NCBI RefSeq assembly: GCF_014541205.1
Contig: NZ_CP061280.1
Span: 1,628,798 to 1,692,797, forward strand
Origin: Mannheimia bovis
Lineage (GTDB): Bacteria; Pseudomonadota; Gammaproteobacteria; Enterobacterales; Pasteurellaceae
Length of the DNA stretch: 64,000 bases
Direction: 5' to 3'
This document shows, piece by piece, positions 46,367 through 56,674 of the stretch (position 1 is the stretch's first letter; each line of letters opens with the position of its first letter). Both the position numbers and the translations under genes were made by a program. Below the pieces are notes generated by a model that was given only the letters and a program-made list of their open reading frames with translations, searched no databases and had not been told where the DNA came from.

Positions 46367-47140
46367 ATGAAAATTGTCTCAGAACTAAAACCCGCTGGAC
46401 GCCACGCTTGCACAATTCATTGCCAAAATTGTAGTATCAGCCAGTTGTGTTTACCTTTCACGCTTAATGAATCTGAATTAACACAATTAGATAATATTAT
46501 TGAGCGTAAAAAACCCGTTCAAAAATCGCAGGTGATTTTCAAATCCGGCGATGAGCTTCGTTCACTTTATGCCATTCGTTCCGGTACATTAAAAGCCTAT
46601 ACATTGAGCGAAAGCGGTGAAGAGCAAATTACAGGTTTTCATCTCCCTGGTGATTTAATCGGCTTTGATGCAATTACTAATATGCAGCACGAAGGTTATG
46701 CACAAGCGTTAGAAACTTCGATGATTTGTGAAATCCCTTTTGAGATTTTAGACGATCTTGCGGGCAAAATGCCTAAAATCCGTCATCAAATTATGCGTTT
46801 AATGAGTAATGAAATTAAAAGCGATCAAGAAATGATTTTATTGCTCTCTAAAATGAATGCGGAAGAAAAATTAGCCGCTTTCTTATATAACCTTTCCCAA
46901 CGTTATTCTGCTCGTGGTTTTTCAGCAAAAGAATTCCGCCTAACGATGACACGTGGTGACATCGGTAACTATTTAGGGCTTACCATTGAAACCATTAGCC
47001 GTTTACTTGGACGCTTCCAAAAAAGTGGTATGATTTCCGTACAAGGAAAATATATTCACATTAATCGTATGGAAGAATTAGCTGAATTAGCCGGAGCAAT
47101 TAAGCCACAACAAAGTATTATTGCCCAAACAACCGCATAA
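46367..47140 (+). CDS. fnr: Oxygen-sensing regulator FNR (HlyX)
   Basis: A 257-residue CRP-family activator whose [4Fe-4S] cluster senses oxygen. The N-terminal cysteines are at 15, 19, 22 and 28 ([16 protein letters not shown]), and the internal ligand is in [10 protein letters not shown]. The effector beta-roll is followed by the dimer helix and the DNA-binding domain [20 protein letters not shown] with the E-SR recognition residues for TTGAT. ATG 46367 follows AAGG; an ATG at 46316 would add an unusual hydrophobic extension. Divergent from uspA. Confidence 0.97.
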   Translation: MKIVSELKPAGRHACTIHCQNCSISQLCLPFTLNESELTQLDNIIERKKPVQKSQVIFKSGDELRSLYAIRSGTLKAYTLSESGEEQITGFHLPGDLIGFDAITNMQHEGYAQALETSMICEIPFEILDDLAGKMPKIRHQIMRLMSNEIKSDQEMILLLSKMNAEEKLAAFLYNLSQRYSARGFSAKEFRLTMTRGDIGNYLGLTIETISRLLGRFQKSGMISVQGKYIHINRMEELAELAGAIKPQQSIIAQTTA

Positions 47141-47148
47141 CTTCTCTA

Positions 47149-47184
47149 AAATCCCTTCTTCGATGAGTAATCAAGAAGGGATTT
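47149..47184 (+). terminator. Hairpin after fnr
   Basis: The 12-bp perfect stem AAATCCCTTCTT/AAGAAGGGATTT has a 12-base loop. The T-run is only the stem end, so termination may be partial. Confidence 0.5.
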
Positions 47185-47282
47185 CTGATCCGATGAGCCA
47201 CTAACTCCATTTGCCCGCCTTCACTATATCCGCTATAATCGACACAATTTTGACCCCGATTAATACAAATAGAGGAATTTTT

Positions 47283-48074
47283 ATGGGTATCTTAACTGGC
47301 AAACGCATTTTAGTAACAGGTTTAGCAAGTAACCGTTCAATCGCTTACGGTATTGCAAATGCAATGAAACAACAGGGTGCAGAATTAGCGTTCACCTACT
47401 TAAACGATAAATTAAAACCACGTGTTGAAGAATTTGCCAAAGAATTTGGTTCAGACATCGTACTTCCATTAGATGTAGCAACCGATGAAAGCATCACAGA
47501 ATGCTTTGCTGACTTAAGCAAACATTGGGAAAAATTTGATGGTTTCGTTCACGCCATCGCATTTGCACCGGGTGATCAATTAGACGGTGATTATGTAAAC
47601 GCTGCCACCCGTGAAGGCTACCGGATTGCTCACGACATCAGTGCATACAGCTTTGTGGCAATGGCTCAAGCCGCACGCCCATTCTTAAATGAAAACGCTG
47701 CATTATTAACTTTAACCTACTTAGGTGCAGAGCGTGCAATTCCGAACTACAACGTAATGTGTTTGGCAAAAGCATCATTAGAAGCGGCAACCCGAGTAAT
47801 GGCAGCGGATTTAGGTAAAGATGGCATTCGTGTAAATGCAATTTCAGCAGGTCCGATCCGCACATTAGCGGCATCAGGTATCAAAAACTTTAAGAAAATG
47901 CTTGCTGCCTTTGAGAAAACTGCCGCTTTACGCCGTACCGTTACTATCGATGATGTGGGTAATTCAGCTGCGTTCTTATGCTCAGATTTATCATCAGGTG
48001 TAACAGGTGAAGTATTACACGTTGATGCAGGCTTCAGCGTAATGGCAATGGGCGAACTAGGCGACGATGAATAA
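47283..48074 (+). CDS. fabI: Enoyl-[acyl-carrier-protein] reductase (NADH)
   Basis: The last step of fatty-acid elongation. 263 residues (262 in E. coli). The cofactor loop is [20 protein letters not shown]; the catalytic Tyr-x6-Lys is in [20 protein letters not shown]; the substrate-loop signature is [28 protein letters not shown] precedes ATG 47283; the 24-codon upstream extension overlaps the promoter region. Single-gene unit with strong terminator. Confidence 0.97.
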   Translation: MGILTGKRILVTGLASNRSIAYGIANAMKQQGAELAFTYLNDKLKPRVEEFAKEFGSDIVLPLDVATDESITECFADLSKHWEKFDGFVHAIAFAPGDQLDGDYVNAATREGYRIAHDISAYSFVAMAQAARPFLNENAALLTLTYLGAERAIPNYNVMCLAKASLEAATRVMAADLGKDGIRVNAISAGPIRTLAASGIKNFKKMLAAFEKTAALRRTVTIDDVGNSAAFLCSDLSSGVTGEVLHVDAGFSVMAMGELGDDE

Positions 48075-48119
48075 TTTGCAGAACCAGTTGCAAAATTTCT
48101 ATAAAATTTAACCGCTTGT

Positions 48120-48162
48120 CCCTCTTTCTGGACGATTCCCGAAAGAGGGTTTATTTATTTTT
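48120..48162 (+). terminator. Terminator of fabI
   Basis: The 9-bp perfect stem CCCTCTTTC/GAAAGAGGG with a 12-base loop is followed by TTTATTTATTTTT. An uptake signal lies directly upstream (ACCGCTTGT, 48111). Confidence 0.85.
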
Positions 48163-48176
48163 AAAGATATCATTAT

Positions 48177-50153
48177 ATGTTTCAAGACAACCCTCTTTTA
48201 GCTCAACTCAAACAACAAATTGAAGCAAGCAAAGAATATGTAGAAGGCACAGTTAAAGCCTCTGATAAGGCATTCGGTTTTTTAGAATGCGATAAAAAAA
48301 GCTATTTCATTCCTCCAACAGAAATGAAAAAAGTGATTCACGGTGACACCGTTAAAGCGGTAGTTAAACGTGATGGCGATAAAGAACAAGTCGAAATTGA
48401 CTCCCTAATTGAGCCAATGCTTGATCGCTTTATTGCTCAAGTGCGTTTAAATAAAGAAGGAAAATTGCAATTAGCGGTAGATCACCCAAGCATTAAGCAA
48501 AATATTCCTGCGAATACACACAAAAAAGTAACCGAAAAATTAGAAAATGGCGATTGGGTAGTTGCTCAACTCAAAACGCACCCACTGCGTGATGACCGCT
48601 TTTTCTTTGCTCAAGTAACTCAATTTATTTGTAAAGAGGACGATAATTTTGCTCCTTGGTGGGTAACATTAGCTCGTCACGAGCAACCTCGTGAACCGGT
48701 TGCCAATGAAAAAAGCTACGAATTGCACGATGAATTAGAACGTGAAGATTTAACTCACCTTTACTTTACCACTATCGATAGCCCAAGCACGAAAGATATG
48801 GACGATGCCTTATACATTGAGCCAATCAAAGAAAACGATGTGCAAACAGGCTGGCGTTTAGCAGTGGCGATTGCTGATCCTACCGCTTATATTCCTGAAA
48901 ATTCTAATATTGAGAAAGCCGCACGCCAACGCTGTTTCACGAACTATTTACCGGGCTTTAACATTCCAATGTTACCGCGTGAGTTGTCTGATGATCTCTG
49001 CTCGCTTGTGCCAAACGAAAAACGCCCAGCGTTAGTCTCTTTTATTGAAACCGATTTAGAGGGTAACTTTACTAAAGAAGCAAATTTCACTTTAGCTTGG
49101 GTTGAATCTAAAGATCGCCTTGCTTACGACAATGTCTCTGACTATCTTGAAGGTATAGAAAATGCGTGGCTGCCTGAATCAGAAGAGACTAAGCAACAAA
49201 TCAACTTATTACATCAATTTACGCAAGCTCGTATTCAATGGCGTGCAAAAAATGCTCTCTTATTTAAAGAGCAAGGCGATTACACCTTTGAATTAAATGA
49301 AGACGGCTCAGTAAAAGACATTCACATTGAATATCGTCGCATTGCAAATCAGATGATTGAAGAATCAATGATTATCGCCAACATCAGTTGTGCCAAATTC
49401 CTAAGCCAACACGCACAAACCGGCGTATTTAATACCCATTCGGGTTTTGATTCAAAAAACTATGAATTAGTGAAATCATTTTTACTACAAACCTTAGCGA
49501 CAGATGAAAATCGTGATGGACTGGCAGAACGCTACTCGGCAGAACGTTTAGCCACGCTAGAAGGCTATTGTGAAATGCAACGTGATATTCAAGATTTCCC
49601 GGAGAAATTCTTAGAACTTCGCTTACGCCGCTATCTCACCTTTGCGGAGTTTAAATCAGAGGTTGCACCACATTTTGGCTTAGGCATCAGCCACTATGCC
49701 ACTTGGACATCACCAATCCGTAAATATGGCGATATGGTAAATCATCGTTTAATCAAGCAAGTACTATTAGGCAAACAAACAAAAACAGTTGAAGAATCTG
49801 TTTTAACCCGATTACAAGAAGCCCGCCGCCAAAATCGACTCGTAGAACGTGATATTGCCGATTGGCTCTATGCCCGCTACTTGTACCCAATGGTGGAACA
49901 AGCGGTCGAATTTGAGTGTGAAATTGCAGATGTCTCTCGTGGTGGTTTGCGTGCTAAAGTGATTAAAAACGGAGCACAAATTTTCGTTCCATTCTCAACA
50001 CTACACGATAATAAAGATGAAATGGAATACCGCCAAGAAGAATTAGCTATTTACATCAAAGGCGAAAAAGCCTATCAAATCGGGCAAGAGGTTAAAGTGA
50101 AACTCACTGAAGTTCGCTTAGAAACACGTTCGATTGTGGGGAATATCATCTAA
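48177..50153 (+). CDS. rnb: Exoribonuclease II
   Basis: A processive 3'-5' exoribonuclease. 658 residues (644 in E. coli). Cold-shock-type domains cover the first ~170 residues; the RNB catalytic domain has DSPSTKDMDDALYIEP with the metal aspartates and later YATWTSPIRKYGDMVNHRLI; an S1 domain ends the protein. The final residues GNII are typical. An uptake signal ACAAGCGGTCGAATTTG lies in the S1-proximal part near 49899. Confidence 0.96.
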   Translation: MFQDNPLLAQLKQQIEASKEYVEGTVKASDKAFGFLECDKKSYFIPPTEMKKVIHGDTVKAVVKRDGDKEQVEIDSLIEPMLDRFIAQVRLNKEGKLQLAVDHPSIKQNIPANTHKKVTEKLENGDWVVAQLKTHPLRDDRFFFAQVTQFICKEDDNFAPWWVTLARHEQPREPVANEKSYELHDELEREDLTHLYFTTIDSPSTKDMDDALYIEPIKENDVQTGWRLAVAIADPTAYIPENSNIEKAARQRCFTNYLPGFNIPMLPRELSDDLCSLVPNEKRPALVSFIETDLEGNFTKEANFTLAWVESKDRLAYDNVSDYLEGIENAWLPESEETKQQINLLHQFTQARIQWRAKNALLFKEQGDYTFELNEDGSVKDIHIEYRRIANQMIEESMIIANISCAKFLSQHAQTGVFNTHSGFDSKNYELVKSFLLQTLATDENRDGLAERYSAERLATLEGYCEMQRDIQDFPEKFLELRLRRYLTFAEFKSEVAPHFGLGISHYATWTSPIRKYGDMVNHRLIKQVLLGKQTKTVEESVLTRLQEARRQNRLVERDIADWLYARYLYPMVEQAVEFECEIADVSRGGLRAKVIKNGAQIFVPFSTLHDNKDEMEYRQEELAIYIKGEKAYQIGQEVKVKLTEVRLETRSIVGNII

Positions 50154-50162
50154 ACTTGTAAA

Positions 50163-50194
50163 GGCTAATTGCAATTAGCCCTTACCCTATTTTG
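50163..50194 (+). terminator. Hairpin between rnb and apaH
   Basis: The 8-bp stem GGCTAATT/AATTAGCC is extended by outer GTAA/TTAC pairs and followed by CCTATTTT. It ends 12 bases before the apaH start and may attenuate rather than stop transcription. Confidence 0.5.
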
Positions 50195-50206
50195 GGGAAA
50201 TCACTA

Positions 50207-51019
50207 ATGGCAACCTATATCGTTGGCGACTTACACGGCTGCTTTAACGAATTCCAACTTTTATTAGAAAAAGTGAATTATGACCCTAAGCAAGACGAAC
50301 TTTTTTTAACGGGCGATTTAGTTGCCCGTGGCGAAGATTCTCTCGCTTGCCTTCGTTTTGTAAAAGATCCTGCCAATAATGCTAAAACTGTTTTAGGCAA
50401 TCACGATTTACATTTACTTGCTACGTTACTCGGTATAAAACGAGTAAAGCCGAACGATAAAGTCGATCCTATTTTTCAAGCAGAAGATCGCCTTGAATTG
50501 CAAAATTGGCTGAGAAATCAACCGCTTGCAATCTATCATCCAACCCATAAATTTCTGCTCGTTCACGCCGGTATTAGCCCGGAATGGGATTTAGCAACCA
50601 CATTAAATTGTGCTAAAGAAGCCGAAACTTTGCTGCAAAGTTCACAATACGCCAATTATATCGCCCAAATGTATGAAAATAATCCTCAACGCTGGTCTGA
50701 TGAATTACAAGGCATTGAACGCTGGCGTTATATCATTAATGTGTTTACGCGTATGCGTTTTTGCCACACAGACAAGCGGTTAGATTTTGAGTGTAAATTA
50801 CCTATTGAAGAAGCCCCTAAAGAGCTTGTAGCTTGGTTTGAATTAGATAATCCGCTCTATAAAGAGCAGGAAATTATTTTTGGGCATTGGGCAAGTTTAA
50901 TGGGGAAATGTCCTTATCCCAATATTTATGCTTTAGATACAGGGTGTGCGTGGGGAAGCCATTTAACAATGCTCTGCTGGGAAGATAAACAGATTTTCAC
51001 ACAAAAGCGTTTAAAATAA
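50207..51019 (+). CDS. apaH: Diadenosine tetraphosphatase
   Basis: Symmetrically cleaves Ap4A and related alarmones and, in E. coli, decaps Np4-capped RNA. 270 residues. The metallophosphatase motifs are [43 protein letters not shown] and [25 protein letters not shown] precedes ATG 50207; the preceding in-frame ATG overlaps the hairpin. The usual E. coli neighbours (apaG, ksgA) are absent. Confidence 0.95.
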   Translation: MATYIVGDLHGCFNEFQLLLEKVNYDPKQDELFLTGDLVARGEDSLACLRFVKDPANNAKTVLGNHDLHLLATLLGIKRVKPNDKVDPIFQAEDRLELQNWLRNQPLAIYHPTHKFLLVHAGISPEWDLATTLNCAKEAETLLQSSQYANYIAQMYENNPQRWSDELQGIERWRYIINVFTRMRFCHTDKRLDFECKLPIEEAPKELVAWFELDNPLYKEQEIIFGHWASLMGKCPYPNIYALDTGCAWGSHLTMLCWEDKQIFTQKRLK

Positions 51020-51082
51020 AAGCATTCAAGAAAAAGCATATTGCACAGTACTATTTTTTCCAATAGAATGCTTTCCGTTAAC

Positions 51083-51159
51083 GCGACTATAGCTCAGTTG
51101 GTTAGAGCACCACCTTGACATGGTGGGGGTCACTGGTTCGAGTCCAGCTAGTCGCACCA
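51083..51159 (+). tRNA. valV: tRNA-Val (GAC anticodon)
   Basis: 77 bases with encoded CCA. Acceptor GCGACTA/TAGTCGC, anticodon loop TTGACAT with GAC, T-loop TTCGAGT. The D-arm to anticodon region matches the E. coli tRNA-Val(GAC) pattern as I know it. Followed by its own terminator; no integration scar is seen. Confidence 0.95.
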
Positions 51160-51170
51160 TATTCCAAAGC

Positions 51171-51208
51171 AAAAGGCTATCAAATTTGATAGCCTTTTGT
51201 CGTTTTAA
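51171..51208. terminator. Terminator of tRNA-Val
   Basis: A perfect 28-bp palindrome: AAAAGGCTATCAAA and its complement with no extra loop bases. It is followed by GTCGTTTT. It also lies after dedA on the other strand. Confidence 0.75.
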
Positions 51209-51215
51209 TCTGTGT

Positions 51216-51821
51216 TTATTTTGCTGATTTTGCCTTTTTCTTTCTATACCATTTCCAGCCCAAAAACAAAATAACAATGCCAAGAACCGCAAAAATAGCG
51301 TGTTGACCGTTGCTAACCTGCTCTTTTAACCAATCTAAGTTAGATGCACCATAATCACCTAAATAAACCCAAATTGGCACAGAAATAATTGCGGCAAAGA
51401 AATCAACGAGTAAGAACTTCACAAAGCTCACTTTTCGAGTAATACCAGATACTAGGTAAACTACAGCTCGCAGACCAGGCAAGAAACGTGCCATAAACAG
51501 TAATTTCAAACCTTGTGTTTCAAAACGCTCTTGCACCATAGCAAAACGCTCAGGCGTGGCAATCTTTCGAATAAATGGAAATTGTAGAATTTTTTCGCCA
51601 TAGATTCTGCCTAACCAGTACATCGTGCTATCTCCAATCAGTACGCCAAGCATACTGACAACAAGCATCCAATGCACATTGGTATAACCCAGCCCTGAAA
51701 TCACACCACCTGAAACTAAAGTTATATCTTCCGGGATAGGTAAACCAAATCCGCAAGCAAGTAAAACTAGAAATACCGCCCAATATCCATAGCTACTAAA
51801 AAATTCAATTAACGTTTCCAT
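51216..51821 (-). CDS. DedA-family membrane protein
   Basis: A 201-residue DedA/Tvp38-type inner-membrane protein; the family includes undecaprenyl-phosphate and lipid flippases. FGLPIPEDITLVSGGVISGL contains the conserved acidic re-entrant loop; FMARFLPGLRAVVYLVSGI carries the essential arginines; the C-terminus is basic (KWYRKKKAKSAK). Starts one base after the purR stop, so purR and this gene are one transcription unit. Confidence 0.9.
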   Translation of the reverse strand: METLIEFFSSYGYWAVFLVLLACGFGLPIPEDITLVSGGVISGLGYTNVHWMLVVSMLGVLIGDSTMYWLGRIYGEKILQFPFIRKIATPERFAMVQERFETQGLKLLFMARFLPGLRAVVYLVSGITRKVSFVKFLLVDFFAAIISVPIWVYLGDYGASNLDWLKEQVSNGQHAIFAVLGIVILFLGWKWYRKKKAKSAK

Positions 51822-51822
51822 A

Positions 51823-52839
51823 TTACTCCTTAATTGTTAAATTTCTAACTGATTTGCGTTTTACCAATTCCGGGAAGAACTCTAAAACTTTAGGCTCTTT
51901 TGCTTTTTCATTATTCTCAATTCGCTCTAATAATAATTCTAACGCTGCTGCCCCCAAACGTGATTTTGATTGATGTACTGTAGTGAGCGGTGGTGCATAA
52001 AAGCGTGAGCTATGCACATTATCATACCCGATCACAGAAATATCTTGCGGTACATTTAATCCTTTTTCGGTAATAGCTGAAATTGCCCCCAATGCCATCA
52101 CATCGTTAAAGCAAAATACCGCTGTCGGTAATTCCTTATTTTTAAGGAGATTATTCATACACTCATAGCCACCTTCCGGCTCGAAGTCGCCTTCTTGAAC
52201 CCATTCATCTCTCAGAGATAAACCCGCATCAGATAATGCCTTTTTTACCCCTTCGAAACGAGTTCGTGCAATTTCTTTACCCAAACTACCTGTGATAACT
52301 GCAATATCTTTATGTCCGCTTTCAATTAAATGTTGGGTAGCTAAATAACCGCCGTCACAACCGTGATCTAAAATCATATCAGCTCGAGAATCACTCATCC
52401 CCCAATCCATAATAACCATTGGTATATTAGTCGTTTCAAAAATATCGAAAGAATTATCGGTATATTCAGAACACATTACTAAAATTCCATCCACTCGTTT
52501 TTTAATAAGCATATCTAAATGATTTTCGATTTTTTCGAGTTTATTTTGGGTGTTACATAAAAATAGCGAATAACCTTTACTGTAGCAGAATTCCTCTACT
52601 GCCAACACAATTTCCGCAAAAAACGGTGATTCACTGGTTGTGATGATCATACCGATCGATTTAGTAGTATTAATTTTTAAACTACGAGCCACCGCACTAG
52701 GAGAATAATTTAATGTTTTAATTGCCTCCCAAACAGCTTTAGTGGTGTCCTCTGCCACAAAACGAGTTTTATTAATAACGTGTGAAACCGTTGTGGTTGA
52801 AACCCCTGCCTGTTTGGCGACATCTTTTATAGTTGCCAT
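51823..52839 (-). CDS. purR: LacI-family repressor, PurR type
   Basis: A 338-residue repressor (341 in E. coli PurR) that binds hypoxanthine or guanine and represses purine synthesis genes. The DNA-binding domain [20 protein letters not shown] with hinge helix [12 protein letters not shown] agrees with PurR closely, and the ligand domain has [31 protein letters not shown] and [13 protein letters not shown]. No PUR box is obvious in the window. Cotranscribed with the DedA gene. Confidence 0.93.
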   Translation of the reverse strand: MATIKDVAKQAGVSTTTVSHVINKTRFVAEDTTKAVWEAIKTLNYSPSAVARSLKINTTKSIGMIITTSESPFFAEIVLAVEEFCYSKGYSLFLCNTQNKLEKIENHLDMLIKKRVDGILVMCSEYTDNSFDIFETTNIPMVIMDWGMSDSRADMILDHGCDGGYLATQHLIESGHKDIAVITGSLGKEIARTRFEGVKKALSDAGLSLRDEWVQEGDFEPEGGYECMNNLLKNKELPTAVFCFNDVMALGAISAITEKGLNVPQDISVIGYDNVHSSRFYAPPLTTVHQSKSRLGAAALELLLERIENNEKAKEPKVLEFFPELVKRKSVRNLTIKE

Positions 52840-52959
52840 TCTCTTTTCCTCAAATTAAGTAAGGGTACATTATAACCGATTCTACCTAACTTTTGTTATA
52901 AAGAAAAAAATGAAGTACAAGCGGTTGTTATTTATCAAAAATTTGCAAAAAATAATTAA

Positions 52960-53040
52960 AAATTATTCAATAATCCTTGCAAGGATTGTTCACAGCTGCC
53001 GTTAGCAAAGCCTATGTTCAAAAAGCGATGCTTTTTGAGC
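52960..53040. other. Hairpins in the purR-cmoA gap
   Basis: Two palindromes, AATCCTTGCAAGGATT (near 52973) and TCAAAAAGC-gat-GCTTTTTGA (near 53018), lie downstream of cmoA. The second could end cmoA transcripts on the minus strand, although its T-run is part of the stem. Confidence 0.35.
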
Positions 53041-53047
53041 CCACTTG

Positions 53048-53779
<732 letters not shown>

Positions 53780-54562
53780 CTATTTCTCTAAAAATTTGTT
53801 AATAGCTCGCACAACGGCTTCCGGCTTTTCAGCATGAACCCAGTGATCGGAATTTGCGACAATAAAGGATTTTGCTTGAGGAAATTGTTTTAATATTGTT
53901 TCCGTATGCTCTGCCTGAATATAATCCGACAACGCTCCTTTAATAAAAAGCGTTGGTTTATCAACTTTAACATCACGCCAATCCATCAAATTCTGATAGT
54001 TCTGTGCTAATGCGGTTAAATTAAATCGGAATGATTGTTCGCTTTGTGCATCAAAAGATTTCAGCATAAATTGCTGAATACCTTCATCTGGAATATGTTC
54101 TGCCATTATCACTTTTGCTTGTTGACGAGTTTGAGGCTTCGCTGCTTTTACGGCAAATAAACCTTCAATAATTTGTTTATGGCGATTTTGTGTATAGGCT
54201 ACCGGGGCTATATCAATCACAATTAATTTATCTACTAATTTCGGGGCTAAGTCAGCTAATGCCATCGCACTTTTACCCCCCATTGAATGTCCAACAACAA
54301 TTGCATTTTGAATATTTTGTTCAATGAATAACTCTTCTAAATCTTGAGCAATTAGCGAATAATTCATTTCTAGGGAATGAAAAGATCCCCCGTGATTTCT
54401 AAGATCCACCCTTAACACAGCGTAATTTTCTGCAAACGATTTGGCAATAACACCTAAGTTATTCATATCGCCAAATAACCCGTGTAAAAACACCATTGTT
54501 TGGGCGTTTGGTTTATTTGCAGACGGTTGATAAAGAAAATTTAAACCTGATTTTTTTGTCAT
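53780..54562 (-). CDS. ybfF: Alpha/beta hydrolase, YbfF-like esterase
   Basis: A 260-residue alpha/beta hydrolase. HGLFGDMNNLGVIAKSF is the oxyanion-hole region, VVGHSMGGKSAMAL the nucleophile elbow (Ser in GHSMG), and ANSDHWVHAEKPE contains the catalytic His. E. coli YbfF is a short-chain acyl-CoA/ester hydrolase; the natural substrate is unknown. ATG 54562 is chosen over an upstream start at 54640 because the extension overlaps the divergent seqA promoter. ybfF next to seqA is conserved in E. coli. Confidence 0.9.
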   Translation of the reverse strand: MTKKSGLNFLYQPSANKPNAQTMVFLHGLFGDMNNLGVIAKSFAENYAVLRVDLRNHGGSFHSLEMNYSLIAQDLEELFIEQNIQNAIVVGHSMGGKSAMALADLAPKLVDKLIVIDIAPVAYTQNRHKQIIEGLFAVKAAKPQTRQQAKVIMAEHIPDEGIQQFMLKSFDAQSEQSFRFNLTALAQNYQNLMDWRDVKVDKPTLFIKGALSDYIQAEHTETILKQFPQAKSFIVANSDHWVHAEKPEAVVRAINKFLEK

Positions 54563-54679
54563 ATCATTATCTTTTTTAGCATAAATTTTCAAACAAGATC
54601 CTCTATAAAAACGCAAAGAAATACGTATAATAGCACACATAACTAACGCTATTTATGTTTAAAGATAATGAGGATCCCG

Positions 54680-55249
54680 ATGAAAAGAATCGAAATTGAT
54701 GATGAATTATATCAATATATTGCCAGTCGTACACAATCTATTGGTGAAACGGCATCAGATATCTTGCGTCGATTGCTAAGATTACCTCAATCGCCGCAAC
54801 CTTTTGTGTTAGTACAAGAACATATGATTAACGAACTAAAAGAGCTGGTTAAAACACCATCTCGTGCAACAAGCAAAAAAGACGATTCAAATGCGGAGAA
54901 AACCGTAGCTAAATTAGAAGACATTTTAGACTCAGAACATTTTATGAACGAAAATAAAAATGTTGTGCGTTTTATGATGTTATTAGCGGCATTGTATCGC
55001 TCTAACCCCGCAGCTTTTGCTAAAGCAACCGAAAATGTGCGTGGCAACGAACGTATTTATTTCTCTCAAAGCGAAGAAGAAATTCTAGCAACAGGCAGTG
55101 GCGTGAAAGCAAAACAGATTCCTGATTCCCCATTTTGGGTGATTACAAATAATAATACAGCTCGTAAAGGGCTTATTCTAAAAGGCGTGATGGAATCGAT
55201 GCAAGTGCCTGTTAAACTGATTGAGCGTATTCAAGCACTTTTCAAATAA
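54680..55249 (+). CDS. seqA: Negative modulator of replication initiation SeqA
   Basis: Binds hemimethylated GATC and sequesters oriC after initiation. 189 residues. The N-terminal oligomerisation segment is MKRIEIDDELYQYIASRTQS; the C-terminal DNA-binding domain has FMMLLAALYRSNPAAFAKAT and VITNNNTARKGLILKGVMES. GAGGATCCCG precedes ATG 54680. menE begins 6 bases after the stop. Confidence 0.96.
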   Translation: MKRIEIDDELYQYIASRTQSIGETASDILRRLLRLPQSPQPFVLVQEHMINELKELVKTPSRATSKKDDSNAEKTVAKLEDILDSEHFMNENKNVVRFMMLLAALYRSNPAAFAKATENVRGNERIYFSQSEEEILATGSGVKAKQIPDSPFWVITNNNTARKGLILKGVMESMQVPVKLIERIQALFK

Positions 55250-55255
55250 CAAGTA

Positions 55256-56674
55256 ATGGTGCTTCATTCTCCCCTATTTCCTACTCAATTTTGGGCTGAA
55301 AATACAGCCCAAAATATTGCCATTATTCGGGAAAAAGAAAAAAACGATTATTTCCCTCATCTTCCTGCTCAACTTAATTGGGCAGAATTTCAATATTTAC
55401 TGCAACAAGTTTGCTCTATCTTAAAAGCTCAAAACGTTAAAGATGAATGTTTAGTAGCTTATTGTGGTGTTAATCGTTTTTGCGGATTACTTGCTTATTG
55501 TGCCACGCTCTCGCTAGGAGCAAAAATCTTAATGCTCAACCCGGCACAAACTCAAGCACAACAACAAACTATATTAGAAGAAACAAGCGTTGATGTTTTT
55601 ATTACCGATGACACTTTTGCAAATTTTTCGGCAGAAACAACCGCTTGTAACCCTTTACCTAAGCTTGATTTTGAACAACCTGCCACGCTCACCTTAACCT
55701 CCGGCTCAACCGGTATGCCTAAAGCAGTGGTGCATTCAATTTCTGCCCATTTATATAGTGCTGAAGGCGTGTGTGAATTAATGAAATTTGAACAAACCCA
55801 TTCTTGGCTATTGAGCTTGCCATTATTCCACGTTTCAGGGCAAGGCATTATATGGCGTTGGTTACTTAAAGGGGCAGTGCTATATGTGAATGAAAGTAAA
55901 GAAGCCTTTTTTACTTTGCTCAAACAAGTCAGCCACGCCTCGCTCGTACCAACTCAATTACAACGTTATCTAGCTCAATTAGACTATCCGGTAAGTCAAA
56001 AATGTTTATTGGGCGGTACGGCTATTCCATCGGAACTAGTAGCTCAAGCCCAACAACAAGGCATTACTACCTTCTCTGGTTACGGTATGACAGAAATGGC
56101 ATCAACTATTTGTGCCGTAGAAAATAAGTTGGATAATGTCGGCTTTCCATTAAGCCACCGAGAAGTCAAACTGGAAAACGATGAAGTTTGGATAAAAGGT
56201 AAACCACTTGCATTAGGTTATTGGCAAAAAAATGGCAAAATTCGACCGCTTGTCAATGAACAGGGCTGGTTTGCTACTAAAGACAGGGGCGAGTGGAACA
56301 GTAAAAAACAACTTGTAATAAAAGGGCGATTAGATAATATGTTTATTTCAGGCGGAGAGAACATTCAACCCGAAGAGATCGAACAGATAATTTTTCGATC
56401 TAACCTTGTAGAACAAGTGTTTGTTTTACCTATTGGCGACAAGGAATTTGGGCAACGCCCGATTGCAATTGTGCAATTTAGACAACCTAATTTAGAGCAG
56501 GAAGTTAATAAATTAAAAATTTGGTTGTCTGATAAGTTAGAAAAATTTAAACAACCTGTTGCTTATTACTTGCTGGATATTGAACAATACCAAACGCAAG
56601 GAGCAATCAAAATTTCACGCACACAATTACAACAAGATATACAGAATAAAAAAATAAAGGAAATCTATGTTTAA
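55256..56674 (+). CDS. menE: o-Succinylbenzoate-CoA ligase
   Basis: An AMP-forming ligase of menaquinone synthesis. 472 residues. The P-loop is LTLTSGSTGMPKAVVH; the A5 motif GYGMTEMAS, the hinge ATKDRGEW, and GRLDNMFISGGENIQPEEIE follow in order. The C-terminal catalytic lysine is in GAIKISRTQL. Operon with seqA (6-base gap), and its end overlaps the mscK start by 8 bases. The other men genes are elsewhere. Menaquinone agrees with anaerobic respiration under FNR. Confidence 0.95.
   Translation: MVLHSPLFPTQFWAENTAQNIAIIREKEKNDYFPHLPAQLNWAEFQYLLQQVCSILKAQNVKDECLVAYCGVNRFCGLLAYCATLSLGAKILMLNPAQTQAQQQTILEETSVDVFITDDTFANFSAETTACNPLPKLDFEQPATLTLTSGSTGMPKAVVHSISAHLYSAEGVCELMKFEQTHSWLLSLPLFHVSGQGIIWRWLLKGAVLYVNESKEAFFTLLKQVSHASLVPTQLQRYLAQLDYPVSQKCLLGGTAIPSELVAQAQQQGITTFSGYGMTEMASTICAVENKLDNVGFPLSHREVKLENDEVWIKGKPLALGYWQKNGKIRPLVNEQGWFATKDRGEWNSKKQLVIKGRLDNMFISGGENIQPEEIEQIIFRSNLVEQVFVLPIGDKEFGQRPIAIVQFRQPNLEQEVNKLKIWLSDKLEKFKQPVAYYLLDIEQYQTQGAIKISRTQLQQDIQNKKIKEIYV

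Noticed and set aside
51083..51159. tRNA-Val as a second integration site
   Set aside because: No integrase, direct repeat or anomalous DNA adjoins it; the flanks are an ordinary terminator and dedA.
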